Part shown: one piece after another, positions 28,701 through 35,336 of the stretch
How positions within the stretch are numbered: position 1 is the stretch's first letter
Layout of the letters: each line of letters starts with the position of its first letter
Source: Iningainema tapete BLCC-T55
GTDB taxonomy: Bacteria > Cyanobacteriota > Cyanobacteriia > Cyanobacteriales > Nostocaceae
Length of the DNA: 64,000 bases
NCBI RefSeq assembly: GCF_014698965.1
Contig: NZ_JACXAE010000083.1
Span: 33,109 to 97,108, forward strand
Direction: 5' to 3'
Notes under the pieces: model-generated
The model's database searches: none
What the model saw: only the letters and a program-made list of their open reading frames with translations
Told to the model about the DNA's origin: nothing
Made by a program: the position numbers and the translations under genes

Positions 28701-29515
28701 GCCTAAATACTTTAACTAGAGCAGTCGAAGGTGGCGAAAGTCAAGTTTGGGCTGTGGCTTTTAGTCCAGATGGTAAATTCGTGGCTATTGGTAGTGACGA
28801 TCACACTGTAAGTTTATGGGATGTTCGTACTGGTGAGTGTCTGAGATTATTTAAAGGACACAGTAGTAGAGTTTGGTCTGTAGCATTTAGTCCAAACCCC
28901 CCAACCCCCCGAAATTCGGGGAGCGAAGGGGGGATCATAGCAAGTGGTAGTGACGATCACACCATTAGATTGTGGAATGTGGGTGATGGTAGTGTGAGAG
29001 TTTTTCAGCGTCCGAAAGAACCAACTAGCAGAGTTTGGTCCGTTGCTTTTAGTCCTGATGGTAAAACTCTCGCTAGTGGCAGTTATGATGGTGCGATCGA
29101 GTTTTGGGATGTTAGTACTGGTAAGTGCAAGAGATTGAGAGAAGGTCATAGCCAGCGGATTTGGTCGGTTGCTTATAGTCCTGATGGTAAAATCTTGGCT
29201 AGTAGTAGTGATGACAGCACTGTAAAATTATGGAACGTTAGTACTGGTAAATGCTTGCACACGCTTGATCAACACACAGATTGGGTATGTAGAGTTAGCT
29301 TTAGCCCAGATGGGAAAGTTTTGGCAAGTTGTAGCAAAGATTCAACTATTAAGTTGTGGAATCTGGAAACCGGTGAGTGTATTAAAACTCTACAAAAACC
29401 TAGACCTTATGAGCAAATGAATATTGCCAACACTAAAGGCTTAGATGATGCTCAAAGAGATGATTTAAAGAGTTTGGGAGCAATAGAAGAGCTATCAGTT
29501 GTTCAAAGGAGCTAA
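25742..29515 (+). CDS. vMAP-type HTH / NB-ARC / 14x WD40 repeat protein
   Basis: The 1257-residue protein begins with a helix-turn-helix of the vMAP N-terminal type (about 25-75; AGQTAKEIAVELGISDHAV). An NB-ARC STAND ATPase follows (Walker A GIGGIGKT at 137-144, Walker B CLIILDNLE, winged-helix region to about 470), then a short pentapeptide-like stretch (RNTNFANCNLDRCVF, about 565-582). Fourteen WD40 units occupy about 585-1225, recognised by VAFSPDGK-ILASGSDD-T-KLWDV, enough for two seven-bladed propellers. STAND proteins with WD40 sensors act as ligand-triggered switches, several in antiphage defence or programmed cell death. Three WD units (5, 7 and 11) carry extra NPP-GG residues from GC-rich palindromic insertions. 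It is monocistronic and divergent from the transporter operon. Confidence 0.9.
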   Translation: MSLPTDFFNFLQVLAVEQKIPDIELDTLRLALAGQTAKEIAVELGISDHAVRKRLGSVYLKFGIEGTALGKLEKLRTVLVDQYQQSSVAVASKHVDLSDVPDVSTFQGRKEELKRAKQWILDKDRNSNRCRLLAILGIGGIGKTSLATVLALQIQEHFEYVVWYSLRTAPQIEEILENLIHFLSNGQEIHLPKELDEKLLLLIKFLAKQRCLIILDNLETILQSGERAGYYRKDYEGYGELLRRVGEDAHQSCLILTSREKPREIELLEIKALPVQTLSLTGLQEEEAEKVFKYFLNKQDNQPEENLLIQRLIKSYSYSPLALKIVATTIKEIFDGRISEFLVDLGQQTEEIEGEIFVAELLRDFLNQQFIRLSEMEKQVIYWLAINREWVSIPELREDIIPSISPSVLLETLESLQRRSLIEKNAARFTLQPVLMEYVTEQLIEEFYQEIIHQEIKILESHCLTKAQAIAYIKTAQNNLILKPLTEKLLNYFIESNYLKSEQEVKSFSKSWFTRMSSNLREKFSREPGYAGGNILNLLVEMKVDLNGLDCSGLTIRQAYLQNVELRNTNFANCNLDRCVFTRTMDSVLSVAFSPDGKLIATGGADSKICLWEVTKQKLLFRRTGHTNWIRAIAFSPNGKIIATGSDDYTVKLWSVDTGECIETFSESERHKNWVCSVAFSPDGKILASGSQDSSIKLWDVQSGKCIATLKSPQGETKQVWSLAFSPDGKILASGSDDPDINVNLWDVSNRSYITHLRGHEKRVFTVAFSPNPPGGFGGILATGSDDCTVKLWRVSTGECIHTFKSPEKDTKPVRTVAFSCDGKILASGSDDGTIKFWDTSTGEWIKTLSAHNQHRVWALAFSPNPPLNKGGLGGFGGFLASGGEDQTLKLWNINRENYCVKRLWRLKGYTRAVWCVAFSPDGETLASSSDEYSITLWNASTGKDFLKLEGHISRIWAVAFSPDGNILASGSDDHTLRLWDVKTGTCLNTLTRAVEGGESQVWAVAFSPDGKFVAIGSDDHTVSLWDVRTGECLRLFKGHSSRVWSVAFSPNPPTPRNSGSEGGIIASGSDDHTIRLWNVGDGSVRVFQRPKEPTSRVWSVAFSPDGKTLASGSYDGAIEFWDVSTGKCKRLREGHSQRIWSVAYSPDGKILASSSDDSTVKLWNVSTGKCLHTLDQHTDWVCRVSFSPDGKVLASCSKDSTIKLWNLETGECIKTLQKPRPYEQMNIANTKGLDDAQRDDLKSLGAIEELSVVQRS
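28052..28074. repeat. GC palindrome inserted in WD40 repeat 5
   Basis: CCAAACCCCCC and GGGGGGTTTGG form a perfect inverted repeat around a single T inside the coding sequence. It translates as NPPGGFGG and replaces the usual DGK turn between FSP and ILATGSDD. The reading frame is kept. Confidence 0.85.
28331..28378. repeat. GC-rich palindromic repeat inserted in WD40 repeat 7
   Basis: A run of C residues, CTTAATAAG and runs of G form a longer version of the same repeat family, translated as NPPLNKGGLGGFGG between FSP and FLASGGED. The frame is intact. The same C-run/TTAATAA/G-run motif occurs widely between genes in Nostocales. Confidence 0.85.
28891..28935. repeat. GC-rich palindromic repeat inserted in WD40 repeat 11
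   Basis: CCCCCCGAAATTCGGGG followed by AGCGAAGGGGGG gives the peptide NPPTPRNSGSEGG between FSP and IIASGSDD. This is a third insertion at the same beta-turn of a WD unit, with a sequence related to but distinct from the other two. Confidence 0.8.
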
Positions 29516-29569
29516 AAACAAAAACCAATAGACATCTCCAGAAATTCAACCTGCGTTGTCTACAACCCT

Positions 29570-29598
29570 TGTAGAGACGCGAAATTTCGCGTCTCTAC
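29570..29598. repeat. GTAGAGACGCG palindrome (possible terminator)
   Basis: Arms GTAGAGACGCG and CGCGTCTCTAC enclose a 7-base loop, 55 bases after the WD40 gene stop. The arms match the repeat at 45353-45381, so this is a dispersed cyanobacterial palindrome that may also serve as a terminator. Confidence 0.7.
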
Positions 29599-29691
29599 GT
29601 TGTTATTTGGAGATATCTAATATAAATGTCAGTGTCTCTTGATTGTCGAGTAAAAAAAAGTTATAGTCTGAGCGAAGACAGTTAAAACTAA

Positions 29692-31722
29692 GTGAGTGTG
29701 CTAGACAATACCTTTCAGTTAGAGTCATTAGGGGTTGAGAGAAACCCGGTTTCTTCAAGAAACCGGGTTTCTGTGGCAGCTTCTTGGAACAAAACGGAGG
29801 TATTGTTAATTAGTATGCCATTTGGTCCGCTGTTCCTACCTTCAATTGGTCTTGGTTTACTTAAGGCAGGGTTAACATCTCGGAGCATACACGCGAAGAT
29901 TCTTTACTTGACGTTAAAGTTTGCTTCCCTAATAGGCATATCCTTATATGAGCAGATTTCTAAAGGGCGTCCGGCAATCTACGATTTGCTGGGAGAATGG
30001 CTTTTTAGTGGAGCATTGTTTGATTCTACTAATGTAGAAGGATATATTAATGATGTGCTAAGAGGGCGCGAGCCAGCTCATCTTGAAGCACACAAAGATT
30101 GGGCAAAACCTATCGCAGAAGATTTTATTCAAGAGGTTCTGGCTATTAGAGATAAGGTAGAAGGGTTTTTGGATGAGTGTGTTGAGGAAGTAGTTGCCTA
30201 CCAACCCAAAATTATTGCCTTCACCAGTGTTTTCCAACAGCACTCGGCTGCTAATTCTTTAGCAAAACGTATTAAACAAAGAGTTCCAGAAACTTTCATT
30301 ATTTTGGGTGGCGCTAACTGTGAAGGAATCATGGGGGCTGAAGTTATTCGTCAGTTTCCCTTTGTAGATGCCACAATTTCCGGGGAAGGAGATATTGTTT
30401 TTCCTGAGCTAGTTGAGCGAATTTTAGCACAAAAATCTATTTCTGATTTGCAGGGTGTCTTTACCCATGACAACATTGAATACTTATCCCAAAAGGGTAA
30501 GTATGCCAATGCACCCTCAGTTAGCAACATGGATACCTTGCCTTTTCCAGATTATGATGACTTCTTTGCGCAGCTAGAGAGTAGTAACCTTGTGGATGAA
30601 ACCCACAAGCCCCAACTTTTATTTGAAACATCGCGGGGATGTTGGTGGGGTGAGAGAAACCATTGCACTTTCTGTGGACTTAATGGTGATAACATAGCAT
30701 ACCGTAGCAAGTCGGCTGGGCGAGCAATGGAAGAACTGCTTTATCTTACCGAGAAATATCCTAACTGTTCGGTTGAAGTTGTCGATAATATTTTGGATTT
30801 GAAGTATTTTAAAGAGTTTATTCCCAAACTCGCTGCTCATCAACTAGATGTAGGATTGTTCTACGAGGTAAAAGCTAATCTGAGAAAAGAGCAAATCCGT
30901 TCGCTGCGAGATGCCAAAATAGACGGAATTCAACCGGGGATTGAAAGCTTGAGCAGTCGCGTGTTAGAGCTAATGCGCAAAGGCATTAAAGGTATACAAA
31001 ATATTCAACTTTTGAAGTGGTGTAAAGAATTAGGTGTTCGCCCTTCGTGGAATATGCTGTGGGGTTTTCCAGGAGAACCCCCAGATGAGTATGCACGGAT
31101 GGCAGAGTTGATTCCTTTGATAACTCACTTGCAACCACCAGACGCGACTTTTCCGATTCGGATTGATCGTTTTAGTCCTTATTTTGACAAACCTGCGCAT
31201 TATGGTTTTGCAAATATTAAACCATATCCAAGCTATCAGTATATTTATCCTTTAAAAGAGGAAGTAGTCGCGAACTTGGCTTACTATTTTACCTTTGAAT
31301 ATATTGAACCACAGAATGTGGCAGCCTACACTCAGCCTGTTGCACAGCAAATTGCTTTATGGCAAAAAGTTCATAAAACTAGTGATTTATTATCAGTAGA
31401 TAAAGGAAAATATTTACTCCTGATCGATCTGCGCCCCATTGCTCAGCAACCTCAAGTAATTCTAACAGGAATTGAGAGATTACTATATATAGCGTGCGAT
31501 CGCATTCACACAACTAGTCAGCTACAACATCTGCTTAAACAGGATTTAAATCAAGAATTATCCAGCCCAGAAATCGAAGAGATATTACAACGGCTTGTCA
31601 ATCAAGGTTTGATGATTAAAGAAGATCATTTGTACTTAAATCTAGCTATTCCTTTAGGGGGCGATTATTCACCTTCTCAACAAGTATTAGAGAAATTTAT
31701 GTCTATCTCACGAAAACTCTAA
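29692..31722 (+). CDS. B12-binding radical SAM enzyme, RiPP-maturation type (TIGR03975-like)
   Basis: The 676-residue protein contains a cobalamin-binding-like N-terminal domain (EVLLISMPFGPLFLPSIGLG; IIAFTSVFQQHSAANSLAKR; FIILGGANCEG; DATISGEGDIVFPEL). A radical SAM barrel follows with ETSRGCWWGERNHCTFCG, cysteines 317, 325 and 328 in the C-x7-C-x2-C spacing used by this family. PFPDYDDFF before the barrel and GIQPGIESLS within it are also family marks. Such enzymes modify ribosomal peptides, often by C-methylation. The GTG start at 29692 has no strong ribosome-binding site, and codons 17-27 are made of a palindromic repeat; a GTG at 29773 is an alternative. A small ORF lies 76 bases downstream on the same strand. 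Confidence 0.82.
   Translation: MSVLDNTFQLESLGVERNPVSSRNRVSVAASWNKTEVLLISMPFGPLFLPSIGLGLLKAGLTSRSIHAKILYLTLKFASLIGISLYEQISKGRPAIYDLLGEWLFSGALFDSTNVEGYINDVLRGREPAHLEAHKDWAKPIAEDFIQEVLAIRDKVEGFLDECVEEVVAYQPKIIAFTSVFQQHSAANSLAKRIKQRVPETFIILGGANCEGIMGAEVIRQFPFVDATISGEGDIVFPELVERILAQKSISDLQGVFTHDNIEYLSQKGKYANAPSVSNMDTLPFPDYDDFFAQLESSNLVDETHKPQLLFETSRGCWWGERNHCTFCGLNGDNIAYRSKSAGRAMEELLYLTEKYPNCSVEVVDNILDLKYFKEFIPKLAAHQLDVGLFYEVKANLRKEQIRSLRDAKIDGIQPGIESLSSRVLELMRKGIKGIQNIQLLKWCKELGVRPSWNMLWGFPGEPPDEYARMAELIPLITHLQPPDATFPIRIDRFSPYFDKPAHYGFANIKPYPSYQYIYPLKEEVVANLAYYFTFEYIEPQNVAAYTQPVAQQIALWQKVHKTSDLLSVDKGKYLLLIDLRPIAQQPQVILTGIERLLYIACDRIHTTSQLQHLLKQDLNQELSSPEIEEILQRLVNQGLMIKEDHLYLNLAIPLGGDYSPSQQVLEKFMSISRKL
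29740..29772. repeat. Palindromic repeat inside the 5' end of the radical SAM gene
   Basis: AGAAACCCGGTTTCTT and AAGAAACCGGGTTTCT surround one C, a perfect 33-base inverted repeat of a common cyanobacterial family. In the annotated frame it codes for the residues RNPVSSRNRVS ahead of the first beta-strand, so either it was captured in frame or the true start is downstream. Confidence 0.85.
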
Positions 31723-31798
31723 CAATTTGAGTACTCTTATTAATGAGATGCGATCGCACAGTAATTAACCACAAACTTCATCAAAAATTTATATATAT

Positions 31799-32065
31799 AT
31801 GTCTGATTTCAAACACCAGATAAAAAAATCTTGGTGTATATTAAAATATCAGTCCACCTTACCACAAATAAATAACTTAACAATGGGAAACGTGTCGCAG
31901 AAACCAACATCTACTGGTTTTGAACCTAAGCTAACTCCTGATGACTTTGATCTTGATGAATCAGGAAATTTATTCATTAATACTTCTAAAGTTATAGATG
32001 TAATGAACTATCAAGCTATCAACATCAAGAGGGAACCACTCAAAGGTGGAGTTAGCCCTATTTAA
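31799..32065 (+). CDS. Small ORF after the radical SAM gene; candidate precursor peptide
   Basis: The 88-codon ORF may start at 31799 or at an internal ATG at codon 29 (MGNVSQKPTSTGFEPKLTPD, 60 residues). The second form looks more protein-like: an acidic stretch LTPDDFDLDESGNLFINTS followed by a basic tail INIKREPLKGGVSPI. Acidic leader and different tail are what a modified-peptide precursor could look like, and the radical SAM gene ends 76 bases upstream. Neither start has a clear ribosome-binding site, and there is no recognised leader (Nif11, NHLP) or Gly-Gly before a repetitive core, although a GG occurs four residues from the end. The precursor role is inference from position only. Confidence 0.4.
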   Translation: MSDFKHQIKKSWCILKYQSTLPQINNLTMGNVSQKPTSTGFEPKLTPDDFDLDESGNLFINTSKVIDVMNYQAINIKREPLKGGVSPI

Positions 32066-32129
32066 TAGTTTCAATCCCTCCAATTTGCGTTAAAAGCTTC
32101 AACCAGATAAAATTGCAAAATATCATCTG

Positions 32130-32328
32130 CCTGGGACTTTGAGTCCCAGGCTAATAGCTAAAGTCTTCTAAAGAAGACTATGCTCTACGATCAAATTTCA
32201 CAAATCAAATAGGATTGCCATAGATATTTACTAGACAGCTTTTAAGTCCACTTAAGTGGACTTAAGCTATTAGCAAAGGACTTTTATTTCTGGGCGGTTT
32301 ATGGCATTTATTTCTGGGCGGTTTATGG
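32130..32328. repeat. Cluster of inverted and direct repeats
   Basis: Three hairpins follow one another: CCTGGGACT/AGTCCCAGG (32130-32150), AGTCTTCT/AGAAGACT (32162-32179) and AAGTCCACTT/AAGTGGACTT around 32244-32262. After them a 22-base unit ending in TGGGCGGTTTATGG occurs twice (32283-32304 and 32307-32328). No gene is visible in 32066-32411. The hairpins may terminate both convergent genes. Confidence 0.65.
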
Positions 32329-32411
32329 TAAGAATGAAAAAACCCTGTCAATATACATCCAGGTTATTTTTGGGTTAAAACTGCCTACGCCAACCTACTA
32401 TTTATAACTTT

Positions 32412-33347
32412 TCAGACATACCCCACACTAAATAAACTAGTACCTGTTGCTACATGCTGGCGGTGTCGATACTGAAAAATAATTCCTGAATCAGTTGCAT
32501 ATATATCTTGTGGCTCAAAGTTGTGCAATGTTGTGAGTATGCCAACTTGAGTGTTAGGCTCAACTGTCTGCATCAGATTAACACTAGGTTGCCACAAACC
32601 AGCAACGTTAGCGGTAAAAACTTTTCTTTGAGATATTATTTGAGGTTCATTAGTAATTTGATCGCTAAAAGATTCTTTGAGGATTCCCATGTATTGAGTT
32701 ACATTGAGAATACCTTGAGATGTTCGTCTAATTTGCTCGTCTGTTAAAAACATGATTTCTGATGTTTCTATAGAAAAGTTTGTGACTCCGGCTTCAGCAA
32801 GAGTCACATCTAGAGTAGATTGATATGCTGAATAGCGATTTTGTAGCGCATCAGTAATCCAAATTATTTCTGGTGAAAAAGCTTTCATCGCTGCAAGGGT
32901 TTTATTCCTGACTTCTTCTGCTCCTGCATTCATAAATACTGCTGTTACTGGTGAAATCATTTCAAATGTATGAAGATTAATCACCAAATCGCATTTAACC
33001 AGAAACTCAAATAAATAGAATGCATTTCTTTCTGTAATTGTTCCTTCTTTATTTCCTTGTCGCAACCTATTTATATCCAATGCATCGATTGGAGATAAAC
33101 GATTTTTCACAAATTGAGCAGCCGGATTGGCAACGGGAATTAGATGAATTGTGCCGAAGAGGTAGCTGTGAGCTTTTAGATAGTCAACTACATTGGCTAA
33201 GACATAAATTCCTGCTGTTTCATCGCCATGAAGGTAACAAGTAATACCAAGTACAGGTTCTCCTTGACCAAATGTGTAAATTGGAATCTCAAGCTGAGTG
33301 ATTCCAACTTGACCGATATTTATGACTTTACTAATTTCAAACTGCAT
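32412..33347 (-). CDS. AstE/aspartoacylase (M14-like) family protein
   Basis: The 311-residue protein matches the succinylglutamate desuccinylase/aspartoacylase family. Zinc-site landmarks are YLHGDETAG (His40, Glu43), DINR (91-94) and VINLHTFE (His126). The C-terminal part is a beta-rich domain ending in GIIFQYRHRQHVATGTSLFS, a biotinyl-like fold common in AstE-like proteins. Members hydrolyse acyl groups or peptides; the substrate here is unknown. It faces the radical SAM gene and its small ORF across a repeat cluster. A role as peptidase for a modified peptide is conceivable but not supported by direct evidence. Confidence 0.8.
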   Translation of the reverse strand: MQFEISKVINIGQVGITQLEIPIYTFGQGEPVLGITCYLHGDETAGIYVLANVVDYLKAHSYLFGTIHLIPVANPAAQFVKNRLSPIDALDINRLRQGNKEGTITERNAFYLFEFLVKCDLVINLHTFEMISPVTAVFMNAGAEEVRNKTLAAMKAFSPEIIWITDALQNRYSAYQSTLDVTLAEAGVTNFSIETSEIMFLTDEQIRRTSQGILNVTQYMGILKESFSDQITNEPQIISQRKVFTANVAGLWQPSVNLMQTVEPNTQVGILTTLHNFEPQDIYATDSGIIFQYRHRQHVATGTSLFSVGYV

Positions 33348-33428
33348 TTTGTCTGAGTATTTGTGCTGTTACTTACAGGTTATCTTTACCTTGTACAACG
33401 CACCCCTGAAAAAAACTTGTATATAGGT

Positions 33429-33872
33429 TTACAGAATTGTTAAATAAGTATCTGTGGGGCTAATCGGTAAAACTTTCAAAGTTTGATTTTGCAAGTCAAT
33501 TTCCAATCCCAAAGCTTCTAAAGGAATTACACCTAACAATGCGTCCGAGCCTCCTGGTAACTCTAAACACTCGAAAGTACCTTCGCGATCGCATAGAGAT
33601 ATTTTGGCATCTTGGAAAATTCTTGCTTTACCAATGCCCATTGCAGTTGCAACATCAACTTCTCGAAGTAGCTTTAGCCCTAGCTGGGTTACTACTTGTG
33701 TTGGTAAACATAAAGTTGTCGCTCCTGTACCTACTAATACATTTTTCAGAGTGAGCGATCGCACTTGTTCTGGTGTAATTGTCCCATCTTCAGCACGAAT
33801 CTGGTCAGCTCTATTGATTATAGTCAAGGTAGTGAAGACTTTACCCATACCGTTTGTATCTTTTATTTGCAT
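33429..33872 (-). CDS. Retropepsin-like aspartyl protease family protein, catalytic Asp replaced
   Basis: The 147-residue protein looks like the cyanobacterial single-domain retropepsin-like (clan AA) family: VRSLTLKNVLV, then GTGATTLCLP where the family has DTGATTLCLP, then GLKLLREVDVATAMGIGKAR, ECLELPGGSDALLGVIPLEA and LGLEIDLQNQTLKVLP. Residue 48 is Gly (codon GGT) instead of the catalytic Asp (GAT), so protease activity is not expected from this copy. The rest is well conserved, suggesting a recent mutation or a non-catalytic role such as peptide binding. It lies 81 bases upstream of the AstE-like gene on the same strand. Confidence 0.7.
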   Translation of the reverse strand: MQIKDTNGMGKVFTTLTIINRADQIRAEDGTITPEQVRSLTLKNVLVGTGATTLCLPTQVVTQLGLKLLREVDVATAMGIGKARIFQDAKISLCDREGTFECLELPGGSDALLGVIPLEALGLEIDLQNQTLKVLPISPTDTYLTIL

Positions 33873-34259
33873 GACTTCCTCCTACTTAATCACGTACAGC
33901 TGAGGCTCTAGTTTTTTATAAGATTAGTTTAACGTTAGAAAATCAATGTGGATTTGAGCAGATATCTCGTTCCAAGTCAAAGACTTGGAATGCAATAAAG
34001 CTCTCCTACACTAGTTTTCGCTTCAAGTTGACATTAGTTACAACCCTTCGCCCCGACTCTATCTAAAGTAGAGGATCGTAGATAACTTCTTGCCAAGTAT
34101 TTCTCACATATGTATAATCAAAGGTAAAGGTTGTGTAATTTGCGAGTAGAGCTAGGTTACTACTTTAACTATAGATTACTTGCAGATTGCGGTGTGAGGC
34201 GGTTTCTGTTATTCCCGACAGTTCTTTACCAGAAAGTGTTATCTCCTGGGAGTTAAAGT
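33873..34259. other. Non-coding gap with a palindromic repeat
   Basis: No gene is visible. A hairpin with arms TTCCAAGTC and GACTTGGAA (33970-33990) belongs to a dispersed cyanobacterial repeat. The region should contain divergent promoters for the retropepsin-like gene and the small gene at 34260. Confidence 0.4.
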
Positions 34260-34511
34260 ATGTCCCGATCGCAAGAGCCAAACGAGCTTTACCAATTTCT
34301 GATTGACTTTGAAAATAGCTTGACAAAAATTATTGATGCCACAGGCTTTGGTAGAGTTGGTATTGTAGTAGAAACAATCCGAAACAGAAAGGGTGCAAAG
34401 AAGTTTGCGCTCATCCTTGAAGGTCAACCTAGCTATAGATATGTATTTAACATTGAGCAGTTCTATGACTTTCGAGATTGGAAATTAAAGAAAGACTCCG
34501 AAAACTCATAG
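34260..34511 (+). CDS. Conserved small protein of unknown function
   Basis: The 83-residue product is soluble, with an amphipathic helix at the start (ELYQFLIDFENSLTKIID) and a beta-rich second half (RVGIVVETIRNRKGAKKFAL, SYRYVFNIEQFYDF). No membrane segment and no cysteines are present. It starts at an ATG preceded by GGGAG 9 bases upstream, so it is probably translated. I do not recognise the family. It may be the first of three small genes on the plus strand before murD. Confidence 0.55.
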   Translation: MSRSQEPNELYQFLIDFENSLTKIIDATGFGRVGIVVETIRNRKGAKKFALILEGQPSYRYVFNIEQFYDFRDWKLKKDSENS

Positions 34512-34730
34512 CAACACCCTGTTGAAGACTCCCAGCACTATACAAGTCAGAACACTGGAGTTCTGGAGTCGGGAAAACTGAATATCTACAAGTCATACCC
34601 ATTAGCCAAGATAGTTGAGACTTCTACAAAGGCTGGTGTAGTGAATTCCTTTCACTCTCCAGTCTTTTGTGTTTTTAAGGCAATTCAAAATTAAAAATTC
34701 CTTTGCAATTCATCTACGAGGTTACAAACA

Positions 34731-34979
34731 ATGAGCTGTAAATATGCCGATCATCCTTTCCCCCCCTGTCGTTTTGAACAACATCCCCAAAACAAAAATG
34801 TTTACTTTTGTCCCCATTGCCGAGAATCCTATGACGTTAGAGATGTTGGGAATCAATCTCCTCAATGGCTGTTGTTCATCATTGGGCTAATCGCTTTGAT
34901 TCTTATCAGCACCAATAATTCTCAATCTTTACAGCCTCAAAAAGATAATCCGACAACACAACCTACTCAGACGAAGTGA
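34731..34979 (+). CDS. Small zinc-ribbon-like membrane protein
   Basis: The 82-residue protein begins MSCKYADHPFPPCRFEQHPQ and has a second cysteine pair CPHCRES, so four Cys/His groups could bind a metal. One membrane segment (WLLFIIGLIALILIS, about 45-62) and a Gln/Thr/Pro-rich tail follow. The start has a ribosome-binding site-like GAGG 12 bases upstream. Similar small proteins occur in cyanobacteria without assigned function. Confidence 0.55.
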   Translation: MSCKYADHPFPPCRFEQHPQNKNVYFCPHCRESYDVRDVGNQSPQWLLFIIGLIALILISTNNSQSLQPQKDNPTTQPTQTK

Positions 34980-35056
34980 TTGGGGATTGGGAAGAGCAGT
35001 ACCCAATACCGGAGAGTGCAATAATTCCTATCAACTTTTAACAAAGGGCAAAAATC

Positions 35057-35290
35057 ATGAAAACCAACGTAACCGAAGATCGTAATTTGCTGTTCAAGTG
35101 GGCTTCTAAGGGTTTGAAATATTTTCTACTAACTCTGCTTGGCTTCACCATTGCCTATGTCTTGTCTCAAGTTTTCCAAGCTTCTCCAATTGCCCAAATG
35201 CTACTATCCATGTGGATATGGTTTTTCCGTGTGGCAATCTTCATCTTTTGTATGTTTGTATTGGCAATAATTTTGGAGTCTAGCCGTTAA
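35057..35290 (+). CDS. Small two-pass membrane protein of unknown function
   Basis: The 77-residue product has two hydrophobic segments (YFLLTLLGFTIAYVLSQVF and WIWFFRVAIFIFCMFVLAII) joined by a short loop, and a charged N-terminus. A purine-rich AAAGGGCAAAA lies before the ATG. Nothing identifies its role. It ends before a bidirectional terminator-like hairpin. Confidence 0.5.
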   Translation: MKTNVTEDRNLLFKWASKGLKYFLLTLLGFTIAYVLSQVFQASPIAQMLLSMWIWFFRVAIFIFCMFVLAIILESSR

Positions 35291-35300
35291 TTATTTTTCT

Positions 35301-35334
35301 AGATACCCGACAACTTCTGCGAAGTCGGGTATCT
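35301..35334. terminator. Bidirectional hairpin between convergent genes
   Basis: Arms AGATACCCGAC and GTCGGGTATCT (11 bases, perfect) flank a 12-base loop in the 46-base gap between the small membrane gene and murD. The plus-strand side is preceded by T/A-rich sequence (TTATTTTTCT), which becomes A-rich/U-rich on both strands, so it can serve both genes. Confidence 0.65.
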
Positions 35335-35336
35335 GA

